Source: Sagittula marina (GTDB lineage Bacteria; Pseudomonadota; Alphaproteobacteria; Rhodobacterales; Rhodobacteraceae). Taken from it: 64,000 nt of DNA. The notes beneath the pieces are model-generated. The model ran no database searches. It was not told the origin of the DNA and was given only the letters and a program-made list of their open reading frames with translations. Shown here piece after piece: positions 1 through 9,520 of this stretch (the stretch's first letter is position 1; each line of letters begins with the position of its first letter). The stretch is from the NCBI RefSeq assembly GCF_014196795.1, contig NZ_JACIEJ010000003.1, positions 124,001 through 188,000 of the forward strand, read 5' to 3'. Made by a program: the position numbers and the translations under genes.

Positions 1-2638
1 TATTTTATCGAACTCCGAAAGCACGATCCGCATCTGGGTGCCTGGATGTTCGACTGGCGAGGAAGCCTATTCACTCGCCATGCTTTTCATAGAGGAAATG
101 GAGGCCCGCGGTGACCGGCGTGTCCTACAGGTGTTTGGCACGGACATAGACACGCCGTCTCTCGTGTCGGCGCGCTATGGTCTCTATTCAGCCGATACGG
201 TTGAGAAACTCAGCCCGGAGCGTCGCGAGCGTTTCTTTCATATCGAGAACGGCGAGTACCGGGCCGACCCGAAGTTGCGCGAAGTTTGCGTCTTTGCGCC
301 ACACAACCTGTTGCAGGATCCGCCATTTTCACGGCTCGATCTGATTTCGTGTCGCAATTTGCTGATCTATCTTTCGGCCAACCTGCAAAAGAAAGTGATC
401 CCACGGTTCCATTTTTCACTGCGCGGTGAGGGGCATCTTTTCCTGGGGCCGTCCGAAGGGCTTGCCGGTGACGACAATCTCTTTGATGTGGTGGATAAGA
501 CCCATCGTATCTTTCGCAGAAATGCCAAGGCCACGACCAGCTTTTCGACGCTGCTTCAAAAACCGGGCCGTCCGAAGGCGCTGCCGGTCGAGATCAAGCA
601 ACCTGCACCGGAGCCGAACATGGCGCTCGACCTGTCACGCGAGACAGCGGTCGAGCAGGAATTTTTACGAAACCATGCCGCGCCATTTGCGCTCCTCTCG
701 AGCAGAGGGGAGGTTCTGTACCTTTCCCGGAAGATGACCGAATTGGTGCGGCCGACGCAGGGTGCACCCTCCACCTTGGTTGACGCCTACCTGGCGAACG
801 AATTGCGTCTTCCGGTGCGCACGGCACTGTCCGAAGCGATCAAGACCGGCGAGCCGATGCGCATCGAAAACATCGTTGTTGTGCAGGGTGATACGCGCCG
901 CCTTTTCGATGTGGAGGTCAGCCCCAGCGGCTCGAATTTCATCTTGGTGTTGACCGAAGTCCGCGCCCTTGACGTCGACGATATCGGAGAGGCTGTCGGT
1001 GAAAGGGAGACAGCGGACCGTGACATCCTGGAGACCGAAAACGTCAAGTTGCGCAAGCAATTGACGGCAACGATGCAGGAATATGAATCCTCTGGCCAAG
1101 AGCTCAAAAGCAGCAACGAAGAGCTGATGAGCATGAATGAGGAACTGCAGTCATCCAACGAGGAATTGGAAACCTCGCGGGAGGAATTGCAGTCGATCAA
1201 CGAAGAGCTGGAAACAGTAAATGCGGAGCTGCAGGAAAATAACCGGCTACTCATCCGCGCGAACTCGGACCTGAAGAACCTGTTTGAGGCAACCGATTTG
1301 GCGGTGCTGTTTTTGGACCGCGAATTCTGCGTGCGCAATTTCACGCCCTCGACCGTGGCACTGTTCGGCATCAGGCAGCGCGATATCGGGCGGCCGATAT
1401 CCGATTTGTCGTCACGTATTGATTACCCCGATTTGGAAGCCGATGCCCACAAGGTCGACGAAACGCTTCAATCGTTTGAACGCGAGGTCACGATTCCCGC
1501 CTCCGGTCAGGTGTTTCTGCTGCGGATCAAACCCTACCGCACAACCGACAATCGGCTCGACGGCTATGTCCTGTCTTTTATCGATATCACGGATCGCAAG
1601 AGCTACGAAGAAACCCTCAAGCGGAATGAACGGGCTATGGCCCGGCAATATGCCGAATTGGAAAATCTTTACGACACCACGCCGGTCGGACTGGCGCTGA
1701 TTGACACCGACTATAAATGGGTCCGTGTAAACGAATGCCTCGCTGAAATAAACGGTTTCTCTGTCGCTGATCATATTGGAAAGTCTTTCAAGGATCTGCT
1801 GCCGGCCCTCGCAGATACTTTGGAAAACGTCTGCCATCACGTTATCCAGTCCGGCCAGCCGTTGCTGGAGATCGAGATCGAAGGGGAAACCGTCGCAGCA
1901 CCCGGGGCCAAACGCAATTGGATCGGCGATTATTACCCGGTCTGGCAGGACGGCAAGGTTTTTGCTGTGGGCATCTGTGTGCGCGAAGTGACGGACCAGG
2001 CGCGCATGATGCAGCGCATTCAAAAACAAAACGATCACCTGAATTTGCTGCTCGGAGAGTTGCAACACCGCGTCAAGAACACGCTTGCGACGATCAGTTC
2101 GATTTCCAAGTTGCTGCTCAAGGGCGTGGCTGGTGCGGTTGAATATCAGGCGCGTCTCGAAGATCGGCTTGGATCAATTTCCCGCACCCACGACCTGCTG
2201 ACAGACGCCGACTGGTCAACGGCCAAGTTGTCCGAGATCATTCGCAACGAGGCCGCGCCATATGAACAACGAAACTTTGAACGTATCCGGATTACTGGTC
2301 CCGACCTCCGGTTGAGCTCAAAAGAGGCCTTGGCTCTTGGAATGGCGCTACATGAGTTGACCACCAATGCTGCCAAATATGGAGCACTGTCTGTCGAAGG
2401 AGGTCATATCGTTATCGGCACACAGTGCGATACGCGCGAAGTGGGAACCAAAGCGCGCATTGTCTGGAAGGAGTTCAATGGCCCCTTGATTGCGTCTCCG
2501 CCGGACAAAAAAGGTTTTGGCACCCTCGTGCTGGAGAGAGTCTTGGGGAGTGATCTTTCAGGCGAGGTTAAAATCGAATTCAACGAAGAGGGTCTCTGTT
2601 TTCAAATAGATTTCGAGCTGGAGGGAACGAATGAGTAA
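1..2638 (+). CDS. CheR methyltransferase / multi-PAS / HWE sensor histidine kinase (5' partial)
   Basis: The frame is open from base 2, so the gene starts left of the window; the visible part begins inside the CheR SAM-binding motif (VPGCSTGEEAYS near base 38). CheR-type features follow (FGTDIDTPSL, DLISCRNLLIYL). A coiled coil of repeated NEEL/EELQS heptads covers about 1070-1260, then PAS domains, then an HWE/HisKA_2 transmitter with ELQHRVKNTL near 2050-2080 (likely phospho-acceptor His) and an ATP-binding part with HELTTNAAKYG. No membrane segment is visible, so a cytoplasmic sensor is likely. Family relatives often carry a CheB domain at the N-terminus, which would lie off the window. 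It overlaps the next gene, a response regulator, by 8 bases, so the two form a two-component pair. The input signal is unknown. Confidence 0.9.
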   Translation, partial: ILSNSESTIRIWVPGCSTGEEAYSLAMLFIEEMEARGDRRVLQVFGTDIDTPSLVSARYGLYSADTVEKLSPERRERFFHIENGEYRADPKLREVCVFAPHNLLQDPPFSRLDLISCRNLLIYLSANLQKKVIPRFHFSLRGEGHLFLGPSEGLAGDDNLFDVVDKTHRIFRRNAKATTSFSTLLQKPGRPKALPVEIKQPAPEPNMALDLSRETAVEQEFLRNHAAPFALLSSRGEVLYLSRKMTELVRPTQGAPSTLVDAYLANELRLPVRTALSEAIKTGEPMRIENIVVVQGDTRRLFDVEVSPSGSNFILVLTEVRALDVDDIGEAVGERETADRDILETENVKLRKQLTATMQEYESSGQELKSSNEELMSMNEELQSSNEELETSREELQSINEELETVNAELQENNRLLIRANSDLKNLFEATDLAVLFLDREFCVRNFTPSTVALFGIRQRDIGRPISDLSSRIDYPDLEADAHKVDETLQSFEREVTIPASGQVFLLRIKPYRTTDNRLDGYVLSFIDITDRKSYEETLKRNERAMARQYAELENLYDTTPVGLALIDTDYKWVRVNECLAEINGFSVADHIGKSFKDLLPALADTLENVCHHVIQSGQPLLEIEIEGETVAAPGAKRNWIGDYYPVWQDGKVFAVGICVREVTDQARMMQRIQKQNDHLNLLLGELQHRVKNTLATISSISKLLLKGVAGAVEYQARLEDRLGSISRTHDLLTDADWSTAKLSEIIRNEAAPYEQRNFERIRITGPDLRLSSKEALALGMALHELTTNAAKYGALSVEGGHIVIGTQCDTREVGTKARIVWKEFNGPLIASPPDKKGFGTLVLERVLGSDLSGEVKIEFNEEGLCFQIDFELEGTNE

Positions 2639-2996
2639 CTCCGAGATACTTGTTCTGGAAGACGAAGCATTGATCGCGATGGATATTGAAATGACCTTGG
2701 CCGAGGCAGGGTTCAAGCAGGTTTCGGTCCATTCAAATGCTCAGTCCGCGCTCAATCGGATTGACGAGTGCAGACCTATGGCTGCGTTTTTAGACTTTAA
2801 TCTTGGAAATGGTAAAAACAGCCTGACAGTTGCAGAAAAGCTGAAAAATCATAGTATCCCGTTTGTGTTCCTGACCGGATATACAGATGCGACAGTGTCT
2901 TTGCCCAGAAATCTTTCGGACACAAAAAGGATCGCCAAGCCATTTCGTAGTGCAGATCTTGTCAAAACGATCAACGAGATGGTGCCGCAGGCATAG
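2631..2996 (+). CDS. Single-domain response regulator receiver
   Basis: The 121-residue protein is only a CheY-like receiver domain: acidic pair E10-D11, phospho-acceptor Asp55 in AAFLDFNLG, a Thr/Ser switch residue in FLTGYT, and Lys in RIAKPF. There is no output domain, so it would act by protein contact or phosphotransfer. The start ATG sits inside the end of the upstream HWE kinase gene (8-base overlap), which implies translational coupling and a cognate pair. HWE kinases commonly pair with such stand-alone receivers. Base composition is unusually AT-rich for this window. Confidence 0.9.
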   Translation: MSNSEILVLEDEALIAMDIEMTLAEAGFKQVSVHSNAQSALNRIDECRPMAAFLDFNLGNGKNSLTVAEKLKNHSIPFVFLTGYTDATVSLPRNLSDTKRIAKPFRSADLVKTINEMVPQA

Positions 2997-3264
2997 GTGG
3001 TCGATTTTTTCACTTTTCAGTGCCGGTCAGGAACTCCTTGGAATTTCAGCATTCATAGCAGAAACGTAGCCTGAGCTTGATGACCTTTGGTCAAAGCCTC
3101 CCTCAGCCATGGAGAGAGTTTGATATCTTGAAACAGCGGCTGGCATGTTATCGGCTCTGATGATGTGACTGCCCGAGTGGCGTCCATGTGCCAAGGTGAG
3201 ACTGCGATGGTCCGCATAAGGACGGTCATGTTGGAGATCATCAAGGACGGGCTCGATCTCGCGG

Positions 3265-3500
3265 AGGCGATGTTTAAGGCGTATGTTCGCAGGATCAGGC
3301 CAGACTGCGTGTGAAATCGCCTATATTATCTTCGATTGGCTGGCAGCGGTGCTTTTTGTCGGTGGCAGGTTTCTTTTCTACGGTGAGAGCGCAATCTGGC
3401 TCGGAAATGGATGATCCGACCGGCGGCGAGGTTGTTTGGCTTGCCACCAACAATCAGGTTATACGGCGTGACCGGGGAGCTGCGGTTGAATGACTATGAC
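3265..3500 (+). pseudogene. YrhK-domain membrane protein, frameshifted remnant
   Basis: Frame +1 from ATG 3283 reads a 43-residue stretch with CEIAYIIFDWLAAVLFVGG and FLFYGESAIWL, ending at a TGA at 3412. The following frame reads LFGLPPTIRLYG and LRLNDYD up to about 3500. In order, these match the halves of YrhK-type small membrane proteins as I know the family (YEIAYT..DF.AA..F.VGS..FF.ES, then ..KPTIRL..E...L). One indel near 3405-3420 would explain the split. The second half runs in frame into the next gene, but that gene has its own ribosome binding site. Assignment is from recalled family motifs only. Bases 2997-3264 hold no recognisable gene; a 35-codon ORF at 3207 is not convincing. 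Confidence 0.5.
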
Positions 3501-3521
3501 TGTTTCAATTGGGGAGGATGT

Positions 3522-4202
3522 GTGCGGATAGCCAGCTACAATATTCGCAAAGCCGTGGGGCTTGATTGGCGACGGGATCCGGACAGGATAGTCGATATCC
3601 TGGGCGAAATCGATGCGGACGTTATCGTGTTGCAAGAAGCAGATAAACGGATCGGCACACGAGCCGGCGTTTTGCCCTTGGACCGTCTGGAAAGTGAACT
3701 TGGCTACATCATGACGGACGTTTCGCTTCGCCCGCTCAGTCATGGCTGGCACGGCAACGCGATACTTGTGCGATCATGCTTTGCCGATCATTTATCCGAG
3801 CGGATCGAGTTGCCGATGGTGGAACCACGCGGGGCCGTTTCGGTTCGGCTGGAGCATCCGGATCTTGAAGTGATTGGTGTTCATCTCGGGCTCACGCCGG
3901 GCATGCGTCGCAAGCAAATGTGTGCTTTGCAAAAGGTACTGGCTGATCGTGATCATCCGGTGTTGCTGGCGGGTGATTTCAATGAATGGAATGCCGCGCG
4001 TTTCCCGTTTGATGCACCGGTAACTGTTGTTTCTCCGGGTCTGAGCTTTCACGCAAAGCGGCCAAAAGTTGCGTTTGATCGGTTTGTTCTCGGGCCGGGG
4101 TTGCGCGCTGAAACCGCATATGTACATCACTCGGCTTTGGCGAAAAAGGCTTCCGATCATCTGCCTATCGTCATCGACCTTGCCTTTACGGGGATCACAT
4201 GA
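3522..4202 (+). CDS. Endonuclease/exonuclease/phosphatase family protein
   Basis: The fold signatures are in order: N-terminal ASYNIRKA, VIVLQEAD (metal-binding Glu), LAGDFNEWN and a C-terminal SDHLPIVID (catalytic Asp-His). About 226 residues. The start is taken as GTG 3522 because a GGGGAGG ribosome binding site lies at 3511-3517 and because it places the first strand (RIASYNIRK) at the N-terminus as in the family; a longer in-frame start at 3411 would include the YrhK remnant. No signal peptide, so probably cytoplasmic. It overlaps the next gene by four bases (ATGA), and EEP proteins paired with phospholipase-D-type enzymes suggest a joint role on phospholipid or nucleotide phosphodiesters. 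Substrate unknown. Confidence 0.85.
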   Translation: MRIASYNIRKAVGLDWRRDPDRIVDILGEIDADVIVLQEADKRIGTRAGVLPLDRLESELGYIMTDVSLRPLSHGWHGNAILVRSCFADHLSERIELPMVEPRGAVSVRLEHPDLEVIGVHLGLTPGMRRKQMCALQKVLADRDHPVLLAGDFNEWNAARFPFDAPVTVVSPGLSFHAKRPKVAFDRFVLGPGLRAETAYVHHSALAKKASDHLPIVIDLAFTGIT

Positions 4203-5635
4203 TTCAGGCGCTTTTGCTCATTTTCCATGTGTTGATCGTCATAGGGGTGACGCTTCGCATATTGTTACGGGATGACTTTTCCCCACAGGCGCGGTTGACC
4301 TGGTTTGTCGTGTTGGTGGTGCTGCCATATGTCGGAAGCATCATCTATTTTCTGCTGGGTGAAACGGACCCCTGGAACAAGGCGACCAAGCGCCACAACG
4401 AGGTTTTCGACGAAATCCGAGCAAAGGCGTCCCATCTGATGGGGGCGCCGGAAGATACGGAAAGGCTCATCGATCCGCTGTACAGGCCAGCCTTCCTGTA
4501 TGCGGCGTCGATCAACGGGTTTTATCCGGTCGCCAAAAGCCGCGCTGACTTAATGGCCGACGCTGAAGCCACGAACACACATCTCGTTGCGGATATAGAC
4601 GCGGCGCAAAGCCATGTTCATGTGCTTTATTATATCTGGCTGGACGACAACACTGGCAGGGCCATTGCGCATGCGCTCATCCGCGCAGCACAGCGGGGCG
4701 TGACATGTCGGGCCATTGCGGACGGTTTGGGGTCCCGTGCCGTTATCAAGTCACCCCTTTGGCAGCACATGAAGGATGCAGGGGTGCAGATGGCCGTGGC
4801 CATGCCGTTGGACAACCCGATCCGCACAATCCTGAAAAGCCGCGTTGATCTGCGCAATCACCGCAAGATTACGGTGATCGACAGCAAGATCACTTATTGC
4901 GGCAGCCGAAATTCCGCCGATCCGGAATTTCGTGTCAAAGCCAAGTATGCGCCTTGGGTCGATATCATGCTGCGGTTCGAAGGCTCTGTCGTGGCGCAGA
5001 ATGAATTGCTTTTTATCAGTGACTGGATGATGGCGACGGGGAAAATAATCGATGACATCACTCTGACGTCTCATCCTGTCGAGGGCGGTTTTCCCGCGCA
5101 GGTGATGGGGGATGGGCCGACGGAACGTCAGGGGGCCACGCCGCAGCTCTTTGCGGTGCTGATCGCCAGTGCGCAGGAGACTTTGACGCTTTCGACCCCG
5201 TATTTCGTGCCGGATGAGACAGTGTTGGAGGCCTTGTGTTCTGCGGCGCATCGCGGGGTCGCAGTGACGCTTATCTTTCCCAAAGTGAACGATAGCTGGA
5301 TCGTCGCAGCTGCGAGCCGCAGCTATTACCGAAAGCTTTTGTCGGCAGGATGCGAAATACGTGAATTCAAAGACGGGCTTTTGCATGCCAAGACCCTGAC
5401 GCTGGACGGCAAGGTCACCATGATCGGCTCATCCAACATCGATTTGCGCAGCTTTGATCTGAATTATGAAAACAACATTCTTCTGCAAGATCACGGTGTG
5501 ACTCATGCCGTGCGTGAACGTCAGCAGGAATACATCGCTCGATCAGACCTCATGACCCTTGAAGAGGTGAACGCGTGGCCTCGACGCAAGCGTATCTGGC
5601 ATAACGTGATTGCCACGATTGGCCCTGTCCTCTGA
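4199..5635 (+). CDS. Phospholipase D-family cardiolipin synthase-like protein
   Basis: 478 residues. Two N-terminal hydrophobic segments (residues about 3-20 and 31-53) form a PLDc_N-type anchor, followed by two HKD motifs: HRKITVIDSK followed by GSRN, and HAKTLTLDGK followed by GSSN. This is the layout of bacterial cardiolipin synthases, which join two phosphatidylglycerols at the inner membrane. The start overlaps the EEP gene by ATGA, so the two are translated together. Substrate (PG versus another phospholipid) cannot be told from sequence. Confidence 0.85.
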   Translation: MIQALLLIFHVLIVIGVTLRILLRDDFSPQARLTWFVVLVVLPYVGSIIYFLLGETDPWNKATKRHNEVFDEIRAKASHLMGAPEDTERLIDPLYRPAFLYAASINGFYPVAKSRADLMADAEATNTHLVADIDAAQSHVHVLYYIWLDDNTGRAIAHALIRAAQRGVTCRAIADGLGSRAVIKSPLWQHMKDAGVQMAVAMPLDNPIRTILKSRVDLRNHRKITVIDSKITYCGSRNSADPEFRVKAKYAPWVDIMLRFEGSVVAQNELLFISDWMMATGKIIDDITLTSHPVEGGFPAQVMGDGPTERQGATPQLFAVLIASAQETLTLSTPYFVPDETVLEALCSAAHRGVAVTLIFPKVNDSWIVAAASRSYYRKLLSAGCEIREFKDGLLHAKTLTLDGKVTMIGSSNIDLRSFDLNYENNILLQDHGVTHAVRERQQEYIARSDLMTLEEVNAWPRRKRIWHNVIATIGPVL

Positions 5636-5888
5636 CCGGCGCGTATGTGCCGGGCGAAAGGTCCGCGGGCACACCGATGCGGGGCGCGTGCAATTGGCAG
5701 GGTGCTGAAACCCCTGTGCGGAAGCCTGTTGATGCGTCTTGGCGTGGCCCTTCGGGACAGACGAAATTGGCATCGCGATGATTTGCCTTGCCGCTTTTTC
5801 GCGACCCTTTGCCGATGCGCCCGCAGGGGCTTGGCGGCATTTCCGCATGACGGTATGAGGGACCTCCCGCAGATCAGGAGTGCCCGTC

Positions 5889-8255
5889 TTGGACCAGACC
5901 GCAGAGCGTATCGCCCGCACCATCGCCACCGAAATCGCTGCCGCCCCAAAGCAGGTCGTCGCGGCGGTGGACCTGCTGGACGGGGGCGCAACCGTGCCCT
6001 TCATCGCGCGCTACCGCAAGGAAGCCACCGGCGGGCTGGACGACACACAGCTTCGTACTCTGGGCGACCGGCTGACCTACCTGCGCGAAATGGAAGCCCG
6101 CCGTGCCAGCATCCTGGACACGATCAAGGGGCAGGGTAAACTGACGGACGATCTGGCGCGCACCATCATGCAAGCCGACACCAAGGCCACGCTCGAAGAC
6201 ATCTATCTGCCCTACAAGCCCAAGCGCCGGACCAAGGCGATGATCGCCCGAGAAAATGGCCTTGCGCCCCTGCTGGAGCAGATCCGTGAATATCGTGGCA
6301 AGGACCCCGCACAGCTGGCCGAAGCGTTTACCGGCGCGTCGGTCGAAACGGTCAAGGACGCGCTGAACGGGGCGCGTGATATCCTGGCCGAGGAGCTGTC
6401 GGAAAATGCGCAGCTGCTGGGCGGCTTGCGCGATTTCATGATGCGCGAGGCCAAGATCACGGCCCGCGTTGTGCCGGGCAAGGAGCAGGAAGGCGCCAAG
6501 TTCTCCGACTATTTCGAGCATGAGGAAGACTGGTCCAAGATCCCCTCGCACCGGGCGCTTGCCATCTTGCGCGCGGCCAAGGAAGAGATCGTGACCATCG
6601 AGATCGCGCCGGACCCCGAGGCGGGTCAGCAGCGCGCCAAGGACATGGTCGCCGCCGCGATTGGCGTGCCGGGCCAGGCACCGGGCGACAATTGGTTGCG
6701 GGAGGCCGCCGCGTGGACCTGGCGGGTGAAACTGTCGTTGTCCATGTATGTCGACCTTCTGTCAGAGCTGCGCCGTCGCTCTCACGAGGAAGCGATCAAC
6801 GTTTTCGCGCGCAATCTGAAGGACTTGCTGCTCGCGGCACCTGCGGGCAACAAGGCAACGCTTGGCCTTGACCCTGGCATTCGCACAGGTGTGAAGGCCG
6901 CCGTCGTGGATGCCACCGGCAAGGTTCTGGAAACCGCGACCCTGTATCCCTTTCAACCCAAGATGGACCTACGCGGTGCACAGGCAAAGATCGCAGAGAT
7001 GGTCGCCCGCCATAAAGTCGAGCTGATTGCCATTGGCAACGGAACCGCGTCCCGCGAGACGGAGCGCATGGTTGCCGACACGATGAAGCTGATGAAAGGC
7101 GCGCAACCGACGAAGGTGGTTGTGTCTGAGGCCGGGGCCTCCGTCTACTCGGCGTCGGAACTTGCGGCACGGGAATTCCCTGATCTGGATGTTTCCCTGC
7201 GGGGGGCGGTGTCGATCGCGCGACGTCTTCAGGATCCGCTGGCCGAGCTGGTCAAGATCACACCCGAAAGCATCGGCGTCGGCCAGTATCAACACGACGT
7301 GGATCAGCGCCGATTGGCCCAGGCTCTGGCAGGGGTGGTCGAAGACGCGGTGAACGGCGTGGGCGTGGACCTGAACATGGCCTCAGCGCCGCTGCTTTCG
7401 CATGTGGCGGGCCTGTCTGACCGTCTGGCCGAAGCCGTCGTGTCATACCGCGACACCTACGGCGCTTTCGCGACCCGCAAGGCGCTGCTCAAGGTGCCGG
7501 GGCTGGGTCCGAAGGCCTTTGAGCAATGCGCGGGGTTCCTGCGCATCCGCGAAGGTGACGAACCGCTTGATGCCTCCTCTGTCCACCCTGAAGCTTACGC
7601 GGTCGCGCGCCGCATCGTCAAAGCCTGTGGGCGCGACATCCGTGACATAATGGGCCAGCCGGAGGCGCTGAAAGGCGTGCGGGCAGAGCAATTCGCCGAT
7701 GACAGTTTTGGCCTGCCGACAGTGCGCGACATTCTGGGCGAGCTGGAAAAACCCGGCCGTGACCCGCGCCCCTCGTTCAAGACCGCGACTTTTGCCGATG
7801 GGGTTGAGGATATCAAAGACCTCAAATCCGGGATGGTGCTGGAAGGGACCGTGACCAACGTCGCGGCCTTTGGGGCGTTCGTGGACATCGGCGTACATCA
7901 GGACGGCCTTGTCCACGTCAGCCAGCTGGCGGATCGTTTTGTCAAAGATCCCCACGAGGTGGTCAAGGCGGGCGACGTGGTAAAGGTTACGGTGACCGAA
8001 GTGGACGTGTCGCGCAAGCGCATCGGTCTGACGATGAAGAAAGACGGGGGTGCTTCGGCCAAGGAAGATCGGTCTGCGCGCGACACGGGGCCACGTGGAG
8101 CGCGCGGTGGCGCAGGGCAGGGGCCAAAGGGCCGTGGTCCCGGTGGCGGCGGCCCGCGTGACAAGGGGCCGATGAGTAGCGCGCCCAAAGGCGGCAGTGC
8201 GGGTGGGACAGGTGCGTTTGGCGACGCGCTGATGGCCGCGATGAAGAAACGCTGA
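5889..8255 (+). CDS. tex: Tex family S1 RNA-binding transcription accessory protein
   Basis: Tex architecture: N-terminal helical part with VPFIARYRKEATGGLD, a YqgF/RNase H-like part (LGLDPGIRTGVKAAVVD), helix-hairpin-helix part (LLKVPGLGPKAFEQCAGF), and a C-terminal S1 domain (MVLEGTVTNVAAFGAFVDIG) followed by a low-complexity Gly/Pro/Arg/Lys tail. About 788 residues, normal for the family. The start is probably TTG 5889: AGGAG at 5876-5880 lies eight bases upstream, whereas the in-frame GTG at 5880 overlaps that site. Tex binds nucleic acids and is linked to transcription and RNA handling. It is transcribed alone here; bases 5636-5888 hold nothing recognisable. Confidence 0.95.
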   Translation: MDQTAERIARTIATEIAAAPKQVVAAVDLLDGGATVPFIARYRKEATGGLDDTQLRTLGDRLTYLREMEARRASILDTIKGQGKLTDDLARTIMQADTKATLEDIYLPYKPKRRTKAMIARENGLAPLLEQIREYRGKDPAQLAEAFTGASVETVKDALNGARDILAEELSENAQLLGGLRDFMMREAKITARVVPGKEQEGAKFSDYFEHEEDWSKIPSHRALAILRAAKEEIVTIEIAPDPEAGQQRAKDMVAAAIGVPGQAPGDNWLREAAAWTWRVKLSLSMYVDLLSELRRRSHEEAINVFARNLKDLLLAAPAGNKATLGLDPGIRTGVKAAVVDATGKVLETATLYPFQPKMDLRGAQAKIAEMVARHKVELIAIGNGTASRETERMVADTMKLMKGAQPTKVVVSEAGASVYSASELAAREFPDLDVSLRGAVSIARRLQDPLAELVKITPESIGVGQYQHDVDQRRLAQALAGVVEDAVNGVGVDLNMASAPLLSHVAGLSDRLAEAVVSYRDTYGAFATRKALLKVPGLGPKAFEQCAGFLRIREGDEPLDASSVHPEAYAVARRIVKACGRDIRDIMGQPEALKGVRAEQFADDSFGLPTVRDILGELEKPGRDPRPSFKTATFADGVEDIKDLKSGMVLEGTVTNVAAFGAFVDIGVHQDGLVHVSQLADRFVKDPHEVVKAGDVVKVTVTEVDVSRKRIGLTMKKDGGASAKEDRSARDTGPRGARGGAGQGPKGRGPGGGGPRDKGPMSSAPKGGSAGGTGAFGDALMAAMKKR

Positions 8256-8499
8256 CCCACCTCAGGTCTTTAGAAGCCGAGAAACCCTGCAAAAACAAAC
8301 TCAGACGGCGCGCCCCTCAGGAGCGGCGTTTGCGTACGACCCAAGAGCTCTGAAGGCGGTGGACATCGGGGCGTGAGCCTCATGCGCGGTTGGGAGTGAT
8401 GTTCGGTGAACAGCATGACGTAAGTTTGGAGCGCTGCGGTCGGTTCAGGAGCTTGCCCCGTTCGCACCACTGCGCGTAACACCCCGCTATCGCGATCCT

Positions 8500-8925
8500 G
8501 CCCCCTCGCAGTCTGCCCTTTGGTCGTAGCCATAGGGGCCGGAACATCGGTGTCATTAATAGCAGGTTACATGCAGTCGCGGACTTCAAGGGCCGCACGA
8601 TCCGGCGTTTTCCCGGCCGCTGGCCACGCCCGTGACGACACCGGGGGCAGAGCCCACTGCCATACGCCGAATGGCCGTTGGGGTATCGCGGTTACGACGC
8701 AGACTGGTTTCGGGAAGATTTCAGCGACAAAGACAATCATCCCTGAACCCCAAGCCGAACGTCTCTGGACAAGCCAGGAAAATGCCAAAAGAGGCGCTAC
8801 AAACGACGCGACAGGTCGGACGCCTGAAGGGTTGGCGCCGCGTCGCCAGATGCTCGAAGGTTTTCCTGTCAGACGTGCCACTCGCGGCAACCCGACCTGT
8901 TTCGGCTGAAACTTCAGGAGTCTGG
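8500..8925 (+). pseudogene. IS5-family (IS427-like) transposase remnant
   Basis: Frame 2 translation gives NSRLHAVADFKGRTI (about 8558), PYAEWPLGYRGYDADWFR (8660-8713) and KRRYKRRDR (about 8789-8812). These match, in the right order, the C-terminal half of IS427-type transposases (NTKLHAV.D..GRP, PKAEWLLADRGYDADWFR, YKRRNRIE.MFGRLKDWRR). After an apparent deletion of about 13 bases the match continues in frame 1 as GRLKGWRRVA and SKVFLSDVPLAAT, then the frame breaks again. Stops interrupt it, so it cannot be functional. The transposase N-terminal half is not seen. Bases 8256-8499 show no gene. Confidence 0.75.
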
Positions 8926-8984
8926 AGCCTGCATTTCGGATCGGACTAGACACTCAGATTTCGTGACGCAACCTGCCTTTCAGG

Positions 8985-9520
8985 TGAAAGAAAAGTCGAC
9001 GGCTCGCCTTGGAGCCAACTTCGATCCAATGATCTACGAAGATGTCCTGACTTACGCGTCACGGCGGCAAGCCCAAGCGCCCACTGGTCCTTTTCGACGC
9101 CGGGATCCAAGTGTGCCTCTTGACCCAGAACTCGTTCAAGCCACACTTGCGCGTCCGCTGACATGCTGCCTGGGCTGTCAGGCCAGTGCTTGGCGTCTCG
9201 ACCCCGTGGCGGAGGATGGCGACGCTGGCCCCATGCCGCCGAACCTATGGTCAACAAAGGTGTTCGTTAACGACACGGGCATCAAACGTGTTGGAGACGG
9301 CGGGCGGCGGGCCCGCAAGTGTTGGGTGCAAGTCCGACAGGGCCATCTGGGAATGGAGCCCACCATGTTGGACATCCGCGCTGTAGAACTCACCCGCAAC
9401 TGTGAAGGCGTTAGTACGAACCCGACGGACCTGTGCCGCCAAATTCCTTAGGACGAGCAGATCTGCACTGTGCTTGCGTCCGTTCGGCAGATTACGTCGC
9501 AACCGTCGGGCGGCCAGTAA
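8985..9520 (+). pseudogene. Second IS5-superfamily (IS903-like group) transposase remnant
   Basis: Broken across frames, with matches in order to the group whose transposase reads GKRGRQ...SDAAIQTCL...LIDSTGIK.EGEGEW.ARKHG...LEIRAVE. In frame 0 there is GGKPKRPLVLFDAGIQVCL (about 9063-9119). In frame 2 there is NDTGIKRVGDGGRRARKC (about 9269-9322) and MLDIRAVELTRN (about 9365-9400). The DDE region and both ends are eroded, and no terminal inverted repeats were found. It follows the first relic directly on the same strand but belongs to a different IS5 subgroup, so the two are separate insertions. Confidence 0.7.

Noticed and set aside
8567-8953. 128-codon minus-strand ORF
   Set aside because: It is antisense to the IS427-like transposase relic, whose plus-strand motifs explain the sequence better.
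9290-9460. Group II intron-like 5' region (GGGTGCAAGTCC stem-loop)
   Set aside because: The stem and GTGCAAGTCC resembled a group II intron motif, but in frame 2 the same bases spell DTGIKRVGDGG..ARKC and MLDIRAVE, matching an IS5-superfamily transposase. No domain V or reverse transcriptase is present.
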